Below are positions 39,407 to 48,693 of a DNA stretch of 64,000 nucleotides, one piece after another. The stretch's first letter is position 1. Every line of letters begins with the position of its first letter. The notes beneath the pieces are model-generated. The model did no database searches and was not told where the DNA came from. It saw only the letters and a program-made list of their open reading frames with translations. Source of the DNA: Luteibacter aegosomatissinici (GTDB taxonomy: Bacteria > Pseudomonadota > Gammaproteobacteria > Xanthomonadales > Rhodanobacteraceae); contig NZ_CP095742.1 in the NCBI RefSeq assembly GCF_023078495.1, positions 3,844,001-3,908,000 on the forward strand, written 5' to 3'. The position numbers and the translations under genes were made by a program.

Positions 39407-42400
39407 ATGTCGAAAAATCACTCCGCCCGCCTGTTCCTGCGCCCCACGGCGCTGGCGCTCGCGCTCGGCCTAGCCGCCGCTGGAAACGTCTACGCACAAT
39501 CCAACGCCTCCGGCGTGGTCTTCGGTCGTGTCTCCGCCGACCAGGGCACCACCGTGCACCTGCAGAACGTCGATACCGGCCTCAGCCGCGATATCAACGT
39601 GGATGCCGAGGGCCGCTATCGCGCTTCGTCGCTGCCAGTCGGGCGTTACAACATCTCCGTCATGCGCGATGGCGCGACCGTGAGCACCCGCGAGAACGTG
39701 TCGGTGCAGATAGGTTCGGGCACCGACGTATCGTTCGTGACCGACGCCGCATCGGCGGCAAATGCAGCCACCCTTGAAGGCATCCAGGTCACGGGTACCG
39801 CGTTGCCGACCATCGATGTCTCATCCGTGGATTCGCGCACGGTCCTCACCGCGGAACAGCTGCAGAAGCTGCCGATCGCGCGTGATGTCACCTCGGCCGC
39901 GCTACTCGCCCCGGGCGCCGTTGGCGGCGATTCGCGCTACGGCAATGTCGCATCGTTCGGTGGTGCCTCCGCCGCGGAGAACCAGTACTACGTGAACGGC
40001 TACGCCGTCACCAACGCGCTGACCGGCCTTGGCCTTATCAGCCTGCCGTACGACGCGATCGACCAGCAGCAGATCTTCACCGGTGGCTACGGCGCCGAGT
40101 ACGGCCGCTCCACCGGCGGCGTGGTCAACATGATCACCAAGCGCGGCGGCAACACGTGGAAAGCTGGCGGCCAGGTCATCTACACACCGGAAGCCTTGCG
40201 CGACGATCCTCGCAATATCTACCTGACGAACGGCCAGCTCTACCAGGACCGCACCAAGAACAAGAGCTGGAGCACCGAGTACTCGGCGTACATCAGCGGC
40301 CCGCTGGTCAAGGACAAGCTGTTCCTGTACGCCACGGGTGACTTCATCCGTACCGAGGGCTTTACGCGCGGCTCGACGGCGGCGGCCACGGATACAAACT
40401 ACACCACCAAGACCAACCGCTACCTGGCCAAGATCGACTGGAACATCAGCGATAACCACCTGCTCGAACTCACCGGCTTCAGTGACAAGACCACCGAGCA
40501 GAACGATATCTACGCGTACAGCTACGCCACCGGCAACCGTGGCGCTTACCGTGGTTCGCTGTACAACAAGAACTACGGCACCGCCGGCGCCACGCCGGGT
40601 GGCGATGTGTACATCGGCAAGTACACCGGGTACCTCACCGACGATCTCACGGTGAACGCCCTCTACGGCCACAGCAGCACCAAGCACCAGCAGACGGTGA
40701 ACTCCGTCGGCGGTGAGTGCCCCCTTATCACCGGCAGCTTCAACGAGAACGGCCGCACCATCTTCCCGCCGAACTGCTATCTGCAGGGCCAGCTCCTTGC
40801 GCCGGGCGCAGAAGACAAGACCCACGGCTGGCGCCTGGACGTCGAATACCGTGTGGGTGATCACGACCTGCGTGCAGGCCTCGATAACCAGACGCTCGAA
40901 TCGTTCTCCGGCAACTCGTATGAAGGCCCGGATTCCGGTCGCGCGAATGGTGGCGCGTACTACTGGACGTACGGCAACGCCCCGGCGAGCGGCACAATCA
41001 ATGGCTACCCCGATGTGCTGTTCCCGGCCGGCACCACCCGTTACGTGCAGCGCGTGTACTACTACGCCGCATCTAACGTGAAGACGGTGCAGGAAGCGCA
41101 GTTCATTGAAGACCACTGGCAGGTCAACGACCGCTGGCTGGCGTACATCGGCTTGCGCAATGAGCAGTTCAAGAACGTAAATGGCGCGGGCGATGTGTAC
41201 GTGAAGCAGCGCCACCAGCTGGCACCGCGCCTCGGCCTCACCTGGGACGTGTTCGGTGATTCCTCGCTGAAGGTGTACGGCAACGCGGGCCGCTACCACC
41301 TGGCCATCCCGTCGAATGTCGCCATTCGTGCCGCTTCGGGCTCCTACTTCCTGCGCCAGTTCGGCACGTTCGACAGTATCGATCCGGTCACGGGCATGCC
41401 CGTCGGCTTCGTGCCCAATGGCCGCGAGTACGCATCGAACGGCCACGATGGCACGAACCCCGATCCGCGCACCATCGCGGCCAAGGGCATGGATGCGTAC
41501 TACCAGGATGAGTACATCCTCGGTTTCGACAAGCAGCTGGGCAGCGACTGGGTCGTGGGCGCCAAGGCCACCCTGCGCAAGCTGAAGAGCTCGATCGACG
41601 ACTTCTGCGATTCGCGTCCGTTTGAAAACTGGGGCGCGCGCAATGGCGTGGACATGAGCAACGCCACCATCTCGGGCTGCTACCTGTTCAACCCGGGCAA
41701 GAGCAACACGTTCCAGGTCGACATGGATGGCAACGGCAACTTCCGTGACGTGACACTGACCAAGGGTGACTTCACCAACAACGGCATCGGCTTCCCGGAT
41801 CTCAAGCGCAAGTACTACGCCCTCAACCTCTATGCCGAGAAGCAGTTCGACGAAAAGTGGTACGCGAAATTCGACTACGTGTTCTCGCGCAGCTATGGAA
41901 ACTCCGAGGGCATGCTCAAGTCGGATATTGGCCAGCGTGATCCGTCAGTGACGCAGGACTGGGATGCACCGGAAATCATGGTGGGCTCAAACGGCCCCCT
42001 GCCGAACGATCGCACGCACCAGTTCAAGGCTTACGGCTTCTACCAGATGACGCCGGAATGGCTGCTCAGCGCCAATATGGTGGTGGCCTCGGGCCGACCT
42101 GTTAACTGCATTGGCCTCGCCCCGGGCGATCCCATCCAGTACGGCGCGTCATACTTCTACTGCGACGGCAAACTCTCCCCGCGCGGTTCGCGTGGCCGCT
42201 TGCCGTGGACGCAGCAACTGAACGTCGGCGCCGAATGGCGCCCGGCTTTCGCCGACCACAAGCTGGGCTTCAACGTGGACGTCTTCAACGTCTTCAGCCA
42301 GCAGCGCGAAACCAGCGTTATCGAGGTCGGCGAAAACGCCGCCGGCGTGCCGGTGGCGACCTATAAGCGTGCCAATTCGTACACCCAGCCGCGGTACTTC

Positions 42401-42427
42401 CGCTTCTCGGTCCGCTACGACCTGTAA
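39407..42427 (+). CDS. Oar-like TonB-dependent outer-membrane receptor
   Basis: A 1006-residue outer-membrane transporter. A signal peptide ends near VYAQSN (about residue 31). Residues about 35-110 form a carboxypeptidase-regulatory-like Ig domain (GVVFGRVSADQGTTVHL, YRASSLPVGRYNISVMRDG). The plug holds TAEQLQKLPIARDVTSA and GGYGAEYGRSTGGVVNMITK, and a long 22-strand-type barrel ends RYFRFSVRYDL. The last residue is Leu rather than Phe. Oar-like receptors of xanthomonads import unidentified, often large, substrates using TonB-ExbBD. No transport partner gene lies next to it. Expression is probably set by the leader RNA described upstream. Confidence 0.9.
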   Translation: MSKNHSARLFLRPTALALALGLAAAGNVYAQSNASGVVFGRVSADQGTTVHLQNVDTGLSRDINVDAEGRYRASSLPVGRYNISVMRDGATVSTRENVSVQIGSGTDVSFVTDAASAANAATLEGIQVTGTALPTIDVSSVDSRTVLTAEQLQKLPIARDVTSAALLAPGAVGGDSRYGNVASFGGASAAENQYYVNGYAVTNALTGLGLISLPYDAIDQQQIFTGGYGAEYGRSTGGVVNMITKRGGNTWKAGGQVIYTPEALRDDPRNIYLTNGQLYQDRTKNKSWSTEYSAYISGPLVKDKLFLYATGDFIRTEGFTRGSTAAATDTNYTTKTNRYLAKIDWNISDNHLLELTGFSDKTTEQNDIYAYSYATGNRGAYRGSLYNKNYGTAGATPGGDVYIGKYTGYLTDDLTVNALYGHSSTKHQQTVNSVGGECPLITGSFNENGRTIFPPNCYLQGQLLAPGAEDKTHGWRLDVEYRVGDHDLRAGLDNQTLESFSGNSYEGPDSGRANGGAYYWTYGNAPASGTINGYPDVLFPAGTTRYVQRVYYYAASNVKTVQEAQFIEDHWQVNDRWLAYIGLRNEQFKNVNGAGDVYVKQRHQLAPRLGLTWDVFGDSSLKVYGNAGRYHLAIPSNVAIRAASGSYFLRQFGTFDSIDPVTGMPVGFVPNGREYASNGHDGTNPDPRTIAAKGMDAYYQDEYILGFDKQLGSDWVVGAKATLRKLKSSIDDFCDSRPFENWGARNGVDMSNATISGCYLFNPGKSNTFQVDMDGNGNFRDVTLTKGDFTNNGIGFPDLKRKYYALNLYAEKQFDEKWYAKFDYVFSRSYGNSEGMLKSDIGQRDPSVTQDWDAPEIMVGSNGPLPNDRTHQFKAYGFYQMTPEWLLSANMVVASGRPVNCIGLAPGDPIQYGASYFYCDGKLSPRGSRGRLPWTQQLNVGAEWRPAFADHKLGFNVDVFNVFSQQRETSVIEVGENAAGVPVATYKRANSYTQPRYFRFSVRYDL

Positions 42428-42436
42428 TCGCAAATC

Positions 42437-42517
42437 GTGCCGCGCGGCTCTCCCACCGCGCGGCACCTCTCCCCTCTTGGGAGGCATTCTCGACCCGGCG
42501 CGCAAGCCGGGTTTTTT
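42437..42517 (+). terminator. Hairpin and intrinsic terminator after the TonB receptor
   Basis: GTGCCGCGCGG (42437-42447) pairs with CCGCGCGGCAC (42456-42466) as an 11-bp stem. Further on, CCCGGC (42494-42499) pairs with GCCGGG (42506-42511) and is followed by TTTTTT, a standard terminator. The following 170 bp up to the RHS gene hold no other element I can name. Confidence 0.88.
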
Positions 42518-42690
42518 ATGCCCGCGGGTTGAGAATCCCGGACACTTGATGCGTCAAGACGCTCATGATCTCGATTCTGCAAACGACCGCACATAACGGT
42601 TGACGGGCATCATTTTTCAGAATCCTTCCATAGGCAGCGACGATGGGGGTGTCTAGCCTGCGCGATTCGTTATCGCCAGTAAGGAAAGGC

Positions 42691-45600
42691 ATGCCCTCGG
42701 TCCCTCGAAAAACCCCGCGCATTTCCATTTTATCCCTCGCTATAGGCGCAACCTCGGCCGCATGCCCGACGTACGCGCTTGCCACGACCCTTCCGGAACG
42801 CTTCCCGTCATACGAGGATGGCTTCTACACCTTTGGACGAAATCTTGGCATCGATACATCCATTGATGTCTATGCTGATGCCGCACGAATGAACAGCGCG
42901 ATCGGCAGGATCGTCGCCAACTATTGCGGTAGCGCGTCCGATTGCCAGCTACTACGCACTGTGAAGACCCCCGTCCACGGAGCCGCAGGTAAACAAAGCC
43001 AGGCAACGAAGGTGGAGATCGTCATGGGCTCGATCGATCGCCCATGGACGTCGCACGCCATTTCCATCGTTCGCTCCTGTCCTAATGGCGCAGTGCTTGT
43101 CGATGACCAGGGCAATCATTACGACAACCGCGACGGACGGACATCGTACACACCCGTCGCGTGCGAGCCGTCACGCATCCGACCCGCGCCTGCCGATCTC
43201 GGCGCACCGATGGAAAGCGGGGCCAACCAGTGTCCGATAGGTAACGCGCCCACGGTCGGCAATCCCATCAATCCGCTGACCATGAGCAAGATCGAGACCG
43301 CCACGGACTACGACGATCCCTCAGGTTCGGGGCTGGCGTTTGTCCGCCGTTATCACAGCGGCGCCATGTCAGCCGAGCGCGACCAGCTCACCACGCCATT
43401 GTCCCTCTACGTGGAAGACTCGCGGATGGGGGCCCGCTGGCGCCACACGTGGGACCGGCGCATTGTCCATCGCGGTGACTATGATCCGGACGCGGCCGCG
43501 TACGTGCAGTCGCTGTTTCTTATCCGCGAGGACGGGCGCGAGGTCCGTTTCCGGCATCGTGGAAAGAGCTACGTACCCGAGGCTGGCGAACGGGGCACAT
43601 TACGCGACGATGCGGGAAAAGGCTGGATCTACACCGCGCCCGACCTGACTGAAGAGCGTTACGACGAAGACGGCTACCTGACCAGTCGCTCCGACAGCAA
43701 CGGCAACACCACGACGCTTTCGTACGCAACGATCTCTGGGTGGGGCGTTCGTGACCAACGGGCGCTCGTTCGCGTGCAGGACCCGCAAGGCCGGGAACTC
43801 CGCCTCACCTATGACGACGTGGGCCGGCTAGCGACGCTCAGCCTGCCAGATGGGTCCACGGTGACTTACGCCTACAGCAAGGCCGTGAACCGCGACCAAT
43901 TCGACCTGGTCGGCGTCACCTACGCCGATGGGCGGCAGATCACCTACGTGTATGACGAGTCGGCCATGGGCGGAAAGCCAAGCCACAAGCTCACGGGCAT
44001 CGTCGGCGCCGATGGCAAGCGCTTCGCCACATTCGGCTACGACACCGACAACCGGGCCATTCGCTCGTCTCACGGGGACGATCTGGAGTGGACTGCACTG
44101 AAGGTATCGCGCGACGGTGTCGTCGTAAGCGGCAAGGATCCACGCCGAGATGAAACCTGGTCGTCGGTCCGGCCCGATGAGCGCGTCCGCCTGCAGAAGC
44201 GAACCGAACGTGTGCGCGGCAATTCGGCGAGCCGCACATTCGATTATCAAGCGGGCGGCGTGGTCGCCAGCCAGACCGATTACCTTGGTGTACCAACCAC
44301 GTACCACTACGACGACGCACGCGGTCTTGAGACAGAGCGCACGGAAGCGGCCGGCACCAGCGCCGCCCGGACGATAAAGACGACGTGGCACCCGGCCTTC
44401 GACAAGCCGACGCGCATCGATGACGGCACGCGCTGGACGACGCTGACGTACGATGCCAAGGGCAATCTCACCGAGCAACGTAACGGCGGATTGGCCGATG
44501 CGGCCGACCCGCGTTCCGCGGCGTGGCCCGACGAACGCGTTACACGCTTTGCCTACGATGCGGCCGGCCGGCTTGCTTCGATCGACGGCCCCATCGCCGG
44601 TAGTGTGGATACCACCCGCTACGCGTACCGCCTGAGCGACGATCCCGGTTGCGCGAAGGGTTCTTCCTCCTGTGCGTGGCGTAAGGGCGACCTGCACACG
44701 CTGGCGAATGCGCTTGGGCACGTCACCACCGTGCTCGCTTATGACGGCGCAGGACGTGTCCTGGCCAGCACCGATGCCCAGGGTGTTCGTACCGATCGCC
44801 GCTACGACGAGGCCGGCAGGCCAGTGGAGGTTGCGCTGCGTGCCCGACAGGATGGAAACCCATCCGCTGGCGACCGCGTGACCCGCATCGCCTACAACGC
44901 CAACGGCGATATCGAGACGCTGACCGACGCGGATGGTGCCAGTGTGCGGCATATCTACGACGCCGCGCACCGCCTCGTGGAACGCATCGACGCCCAGGGC
45001 AACCGGCAGCGGCTCGACCGGGACGACCAGGGCCTTGTCGGTGCCGTAACGCATCTTCGGCCCGACGGCACCGAGGATGCTCACAGGGAATTCACCTACG
45101 GCACCCACGGCATCCTGGAGAGCATCCGCGACCGCGACGGGTTCACCCTTTCGTTCCCGGCCGATGCAAACGGCCGCTCCAAAGGCGTGGAAGGCAATAC
45201 CACCAAAGTGGCGCTCATACGCGATGCCCGTGGTCGCGTAACCCGCCGCACCGAAGGCCAGTTCCTACTTACGGCGCAAACGGATTTCACGTACGACGGT
45301 GCCGACAACACCAACACCGTCGTTGACCCGAAGCGGCTCTCCACGGGATACCTACACAACGGCCTGGGTGATCTCCTCTGGCAGCGCAGCCCCGATAGCG
45401 GGGAGACGGCGTTCGAGAACGATGAAGCGGGCCAGGTCGTCGGCGAAACACCCGCCGACCACCGCCGCATCGAGCGCGGACACGACGCCCTGGGTCGCGT
45501 CACCACCCTAACCTACAGCGACGGCAAACAGACACGCTTCACCTATGATGTCGCGTCGTCTGTTTGCCCCGCTGGCGAGACGTACGGCGTGGGTCGCCTC

Positions 45601-47250
45601 GCGAGCGCCACCGACCGTGATGGCGGAAACACGACCTTCTGCTACGACTTCGCTGGCCGGGTGGTACGCAAGAGCCAGACCGTGCGGGGCGTTCGCCTCG
45701 ACCTGGCTTACGCGTACACGCCCGCCGGGCGACTGGCCTCCATGACCTACCCGGATGGCCGCCGCGTCGTCTATTCACGGGATGCCATGGGCAACATCGT
45801 CGATGTGAGCCTTGACGGAGGCACCGTACAACCCATCGTCACCGCCATCCAACGCGACTCCCTTGGCCGCCCCATCCAGTGGACTGCGGGCACTCGCACC
45901 CTCACCCGCACATACAACCTGCAGGGCGCCTTGACCCGGGCGACGGATGGGCGCCCGGACGGCCTCGACCTGGCGATCACTTATGCCGACGGCAAGGGCA
46001 AGACCCTTACGAGTAGCGGCACAACGACCAACGTCACACATGACGCGCTAGGTCGGGTCACGGCCACCGGCCCAACCAGCGCACGGCAGACGTACACCTA
46101 CGACAAGACGGGGAACCGCCTGAGCTGGACGGCGCCGCCTTCTCCAGTGAAAACGTACGAATACCCTGCGGACAGCCACCGCTTGATCATGGCTGCGGGC
46201 GTGCTTCGCGGCCATGACGAGAACGGCAACACCACCCACATGGATGAGCGCGAATTCGTCTACGACGCCAGCGGGCGCATGAGCCAGGCCAAGGTGAACG
46301 GCGTGGTCGAGATGAACTATCTCTATAACCCATTCGGGCAGCAGGTGGCGCGGTACATCGCAGGGCAATCAACGATCGCGCTGCACGATGAATCCGGGCA
46401 TTGGTTAGGTGACTACGACAGCGCCGGACGGGCCATTCGCCAGGCTGTATGGCTGGATGACCTGCCGATCGCAGCCCTTGATGGCGACACCGTCCACGAT
46501 ATCGAGGCCGATCACATCGGTACGCCGAGGGTCGTGATTGATCGCGCAAGGGACAGGGCCATTTGGGCATGGGACATCCTTGGCGATGCCTTCGGCTCCA
46601 ACCCGCCCAATGACGATGCCGATGGCGATGGCCGGAAGTACCTGTTCGACATGCGCTTTCCGGGGCAACGCTTTGATGCGGTCACCAAGCTCTATCAGAA
46701 CGGGTGGCGTGACTATGATCCGACAAGTGGACGATTTGTACAGAGTGACCCGATCGGTCTGCATGGCGGGATATCCCTCTACGCGTACGGCGAAAACAAT
46801 CCTCTCGTTTTCATTGATCCACGCGGGCTTTGGTCGTTCACCCTTGAGGCATACGCGCTGCTTGGTGGCGGCGTCAACATCGCCTGGAAGAACGGCACCT
46901 TAGAACTTACCGGACGTATCGGTCTTGGGTTTGGTGCAGGAGCGTCACTGGACCCAGATGGCGGTCCATCTAAGCACGCAAAGTCCTGCGGGTCTGGCTA
47001 TATCGGGCGCACGACCGGTACGTTTTCCGTCGGGGCCGGACTAGGGCCGATCTCAGCGCAGCTCAGCGGCATCAGCGCATCAGAGAATGTATTCGACCTG
47101 AGCCAAAAAAGTCATGCGATGGACTGGGGAACGCGCAGTTACACCGGCCTCAGCCCAGTGATCGGAGCTGATGGAACGAAACCCACTCGCTACTCGGTCC
47201 GCGCATCCGCTTCACTCGGCTTCGAGTTTGGCTCTTACTCCAATTGGTAG
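42691..47250 (+). CDS. Secreted RHS/YD-repeat protein with unrecognised C-terminal tip
   Basis: A 1519-residue protein. A signal-like N-terminus (RKTPRISILSLAIGATSAA to TYALA) is followed by a leader domain (about 30-190). A DUF6531-like segment (SGSGLAFVRRYHSGAMS) leads into many YD/RHS repeats such as YDAAGRLASIDGP, YDEAGRPVEVAL and YDFAGRVVRKSQ. The core-closing motif is YDPTSGRFVQSDPIGLHGG to FIDPRGLW, near residue 1380. The remaining 135 residues form a Gly-rich tip (IGLGFGAGASLDPDGG, FSVGAGLGPISAQLSG) with no toxin family I recognise. GGAAAGG precedes the ATG at 42691. There is no PAAR or VgrG part, so T6SS delivery is not indicated. Confidence 0.88.
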   Translation: MPSVPRKTPRISILSLAIGATSAACPTYALATTLPERFPSYEDGFYTFGRNLGIDTSIDVYADAARMNSAIGRIVANYCGSASDCQLLRTVKTPVHGAAGKQSQATKVEIVMGSIDRPWTSHAISIVRSCPNGAVLVDDQGNHYDNRDGRTSYTPVACEPSRIRPAPADLGAPMESGANQCPIGNAPTVGNPINPLTMSKIETATDYDDPSGSGLAFVRRYHSGAMSAERDQLTTPLSLYVEDSRMGARWRHTWDRRIVHRGDYDPDAAAYVQSLFLIREDGREVRFRHRGKSYVPEAGERGTLRDDAGKGWIYTAPDLTEERYDEDGYLTSRSDSNGNTTTLSYATISGWGVRDQRALVRVQDPQGRELRLTYDDVGRLATLSLPDGSTVTYAYSKAVNRDQFDLVGVTYADGRQITYVYDESAMGGKPSHKLTGIVGADGKRFATFGYDTDNRAIRSSHGDDLEWTALKVSRDGVVVSGKDPRRDETWSSVRPDERVRLQKRTERVRGNSASRTFDYQAGGVVASQTDYLGVPTTYHYDDARGLETERTEAAGTSAARTIKTTWHPAFDKPTRIDDGTRWTTLTYDAKGNLTEQRNGGLADAADPRSAAWPDERVTRFAYDAAGRLASIDGPIAGSVDTTRYAYRLSDDPGCAKGSSSCAWRKGDLHTLANALGHVTTVLAYDGAGRVLASTDAQGVRTDRRYDEAGRPVEVALRARQDGNPSAGDRVTRIAYNANGDIETLTDADGASVRHIYDAAHRLVERIDAQGNRQRLDRDDQGLVGAVTHLRPDGTEDAHREFTYGTHGILESIRDRDGFTLSFPADANGRSKGVEGNTTKVALIRDARGRVTRRTEGQFLLTAQTDFTYDGADNTNTVVDPKRLSTGYLHNGLGDLLWQRSPDSGETAFENDEAGQVVGETPADHRRIERGHDALGRVTTLTYSDGKQTRFTYDVASSVCPAGETYGVGRLASATDRDGGNTTFCYDFAGRVVRKSQTVRGVRLDLAYAYTPAGRLASMTYPDGRRVVYSRDAMGNIVDVSLDGGTVQPIVTAIQRDSLGRPIQWTAGTRTLTRTYNLQGALTRATDGRPDGLDLAITYADGKGKTLTSSGTTTNVTHDALGRVTATGPTSARQTYTYDKTGNRLSWTAPPSPVKTYEYPADSHRLIMAAGVLRGHDENGNTTHMDEREFVYDASGRMSQAKVNGVVEMNYLYNPFGQQVARYIAGQSTIALHDESGHWLGDYDSAGRAIRQAVWLDDLPIAALDGDTVHDIEADHIGTPRVVIDRARDRAIWAWDILGDAFGSNPPNDDADGDGRKYLFDMRFPGQRFDAVTKLYQNGWRDYDPTSGRFVQSDPIGLHGGISLYAYGENNPLVFIDPRGLWSFTLEAYALLGGGVNIAWKNGTLELTGRIGLGFGAGASLDPDGGPSKHAKSCGSGYIGRTTGTFSVGAGLGPISAQLSGISASENVFDLSQKSHAMDWGTRSYTGLSPVIGADGTKPTRYSVRASASLGFEFGSYSNW

Positions 47251-47261
47251 CGCGAGATCTA

Positions 47262-47675
47262 ATGGAAACGGCAACTGACGAACGCAACACAACACGACGG
47301 AGCAAGGTAACCCTGCTTCGATGCATCACCGTCATGCGTTGGATTGGCCTGTCCATCCTGACGATCTTCATTGTGACCAGAGCACTGGTGAACCATATTT
47401 CCGTCGGGAGGGACTTGAGATTGTTCGTCTCAGCCATCCCGTCGTTGGTCGATCTTACCGGCCCGCTCAAACCATCGGACGTGACGGTTCACGATCTTTC
47501 CATGAACTTAGATCCGGACGGACTAACACTTTACGCCTCCGTAAGCGCCTCCGGTCCAGTGGGAGACGTGGTCCTAGCGATCGAGGGGCGGCAAAAAAAG
47601 ACGGATGCAGTCGCCTCATTCCACGTGATCTCGATGAGGAAATCACATTGCTACGTGTCTCTGTTCTGCGAGTAA
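47262..47675 (+). CDS. Small membrane-anchored protein after the RHS gene
   Basis: A 137-residue protein starting 11 bp after the RHS stop. One strongly hydrophobic segment (MRWIGLSILTIFIVTRALV, about residues 24-42) follows a basic N-terminus, and the rest should lie in the periplasm. The later part (LSMNLDPDGLTLYASVSASG) is beta-like. No family is recognised. Its position right after an RHS tip, and the drop in GC compared with the core genes, make it a candidate immunity protein. That is inference from arrangement only. Confidence 0.55.
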   Translation: METATDERNTTRRSKVTLLRCITVMRWIGLSILTIFIVTRALVNHISVGRDLRLFVSAIPSLVDLTGPLKPSDVTVHDLSMNLDPDGLTLYASVSASGPVGDVVLAIEGRQKKTDAVASFHVISMRKSHCYVSLFCE

Positions 47676-47683
47676 TGCTGATA

Positions 47684-47833
47684 AGACATCATCTTCTGAC
47701 CTCAGCCTAATCGACAGCGTTGCGGCGCAGCCCTTTCACGTGCCCGCTCCTCGTGTTTCCGTGAGAGCGCCCAACCTCGCTCCCGTGAAAGACTTCGCGG
47801 CCACCGCTGCGCCTACAAGAAGTGAGCCAGGGA
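47684..47833 (+). repeat. Degenerate direct repeat, copy 1
   Basis: A stretch of about 120-150 bp beginning AAGACATCATCTTCTGACCT recurs from 48541 (AAAACATCATCTGCTGACCT), with roughly four in five bases conserved over the first 60. Copy 1 keeps an open frame (KTSSSDLSLIDSVAAQPF and onward). It looks like a left-over of a toxin-tip or immunity cassette duplicated behind the RHS gene. Confidence 0.65.
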
Positions 47834-47881
47834 CCGGGACGGCAGCTGAAGCTGCCTCCGGAAGAGACAGGCGAATCGGTG

Positions 47882-48328
47882 ATGAACGCATTCAATAGTA
47901 TCCGGGCGTTCGCACTGGCCATCTGTTTCGCCGGAGCGTTAGTCGCAGGAATCCGTAGCTGCATCACGCAGCACGACAACTTACTAAAGCGTCCTCTGCC
48001 CACGATCGCTGACCTAAAGCGCGTCTTCTCGACGCTCCCCTTGTACGACAGATTTCAACTAGCTCGATCGTCCGATAGATCATTCATCGTAAGTATCGGT
48101 GCTATCGCGCGTATCAAGGGGAAACAAGAAGATCTACAGCGACTTCTTAGCGACGGTCTCACTCAGAATGACTGGATCATTCGTGAAACGGGCGATGGCG
48201 AAAAGTGGCGTATCCATCTCTGCAAACGCGGTATCGAAACAACTTTCAGGATGGAAACTTACCAACAAACGGTATACATCAACGTCAACCTAACGTACGA
48301 CACCACAACCTCAAATTGCCCTAAATGA
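47882..48328 (+). CDS. Small membrane-anchored protein, RHS-associated
   Basis: A 148-residue protein. The N-terminus has one hydrophobic segment (FALAICFAGALVAGIRSC, about residues 9-26) that may be an anchor or an uncleaved signal. The soluble part holds IADLKRVFSTLPLYDRF and SDGLTQNDWIIRETGDGEKW. I recognise no family. The ATG at 47882 has GAGACAGGCG upstream. Codon use and GC are lower than in the core genes. It stands between the two degenerate repeat copies, so it may be an immunity gene of a second, lost tip. Confidence 0.5.
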   Translation: MNAFNSIRAFALAICFAGALVAGIRSCITQHDNLLKRPLPTIADLKRVFSTLPLYDRFQLARSSDRSFIVSIGAIARIKGKQEDLQRLLSDGLTQNDWIIRETGDGEKWRIHLCKRGIETTFRMETYQQTVYINVNLTYDTTTSNCPK

Positions 48329-48621
48329 CAAACACAACCAAGAAAGTCTTCGGGAAATTAGCTGAGAAGATTCCATCGAGCGAATCGGATAGATGCGCGA
48401 CTATCGCATCCTTCACCGAATATTCGGACGTGACATTGTGAAGCCACTCATCGCAGTTGTTCACGGATCTATCTTTCGAGGGGTTTGGCGGTGCAATCTC
48501 CACTGTCCTACCGAACGCGTTTCCGAAGGAGTTTGCTACTAAAACATCATCTGCTGACCTCAACCTCGTCGACAGCATTGTGGCACAGCCCCTCACCCTC
48601 CCGCTCCTGGTGTATTCGTGA
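48325..48621 (+). pseudogene. Broken small gene in the RHS tail region
   Basis: An ATG overlapping the preceding stop (ATGA) opens a frame of 38 codons (MTNTTKKVFGKLAEKIPSS and on) that stops at TGA 48439. The same frame continues open for 59 more codons (SHSSQLFTDLSFEGFGGAIS and on) through repeat copy 2 and stops at 48619. Compared with copy 1, copy 2 has also lost one base and shifted frame. This fits a nonsense-mutated, decaying cassette. A functional 38-residue peptide is a less likely reading. Confidence 0.4.
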
Positions 48622-48690
48622 GAACGCCAACCCGGGCGCTCTCACGAAAGATGCCGCGGCCAAGACCACCCCAACAGCAACCGGGCCTGG
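48541..48690 (+). repeat. Degenerate direct repeat, copy 2
   Basis: The second copy of the 47684 repeat. It begins AAAACATCATCTGCTGACCT and ends just before the stop of the convergent ridA-like gene. It carries a one-base deletion relative to copy 1 near 48600. Confidence 0.65.
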
Positions 48691-48693
48691 CTA

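Noticed and set aside
39902-41446. Long minus-strand frame inside the TonB receptor
   Set aside because: It is the mirror of codon-biased barrel sequence, with repetitive Val/Ala/Gly/Arg composition and no domain.
43828-45108. Long minus-strand frame inside the RHS gene
   Set aside because: The sense strand shows clear YD repeats. The antisense reading has no motif.
42691-47250. T6SS RHS effector
   Set aside because: There is no PAAR domain, no VgrG or chaperone gene nearby, and the N-terminus looks like a Sec signal.
48321-48596. 91-residue minus-strand frame
   Set aside because: It overlaps the broken plus-strand cassette and repeat copy 2, and has no ribosome site or family signature.
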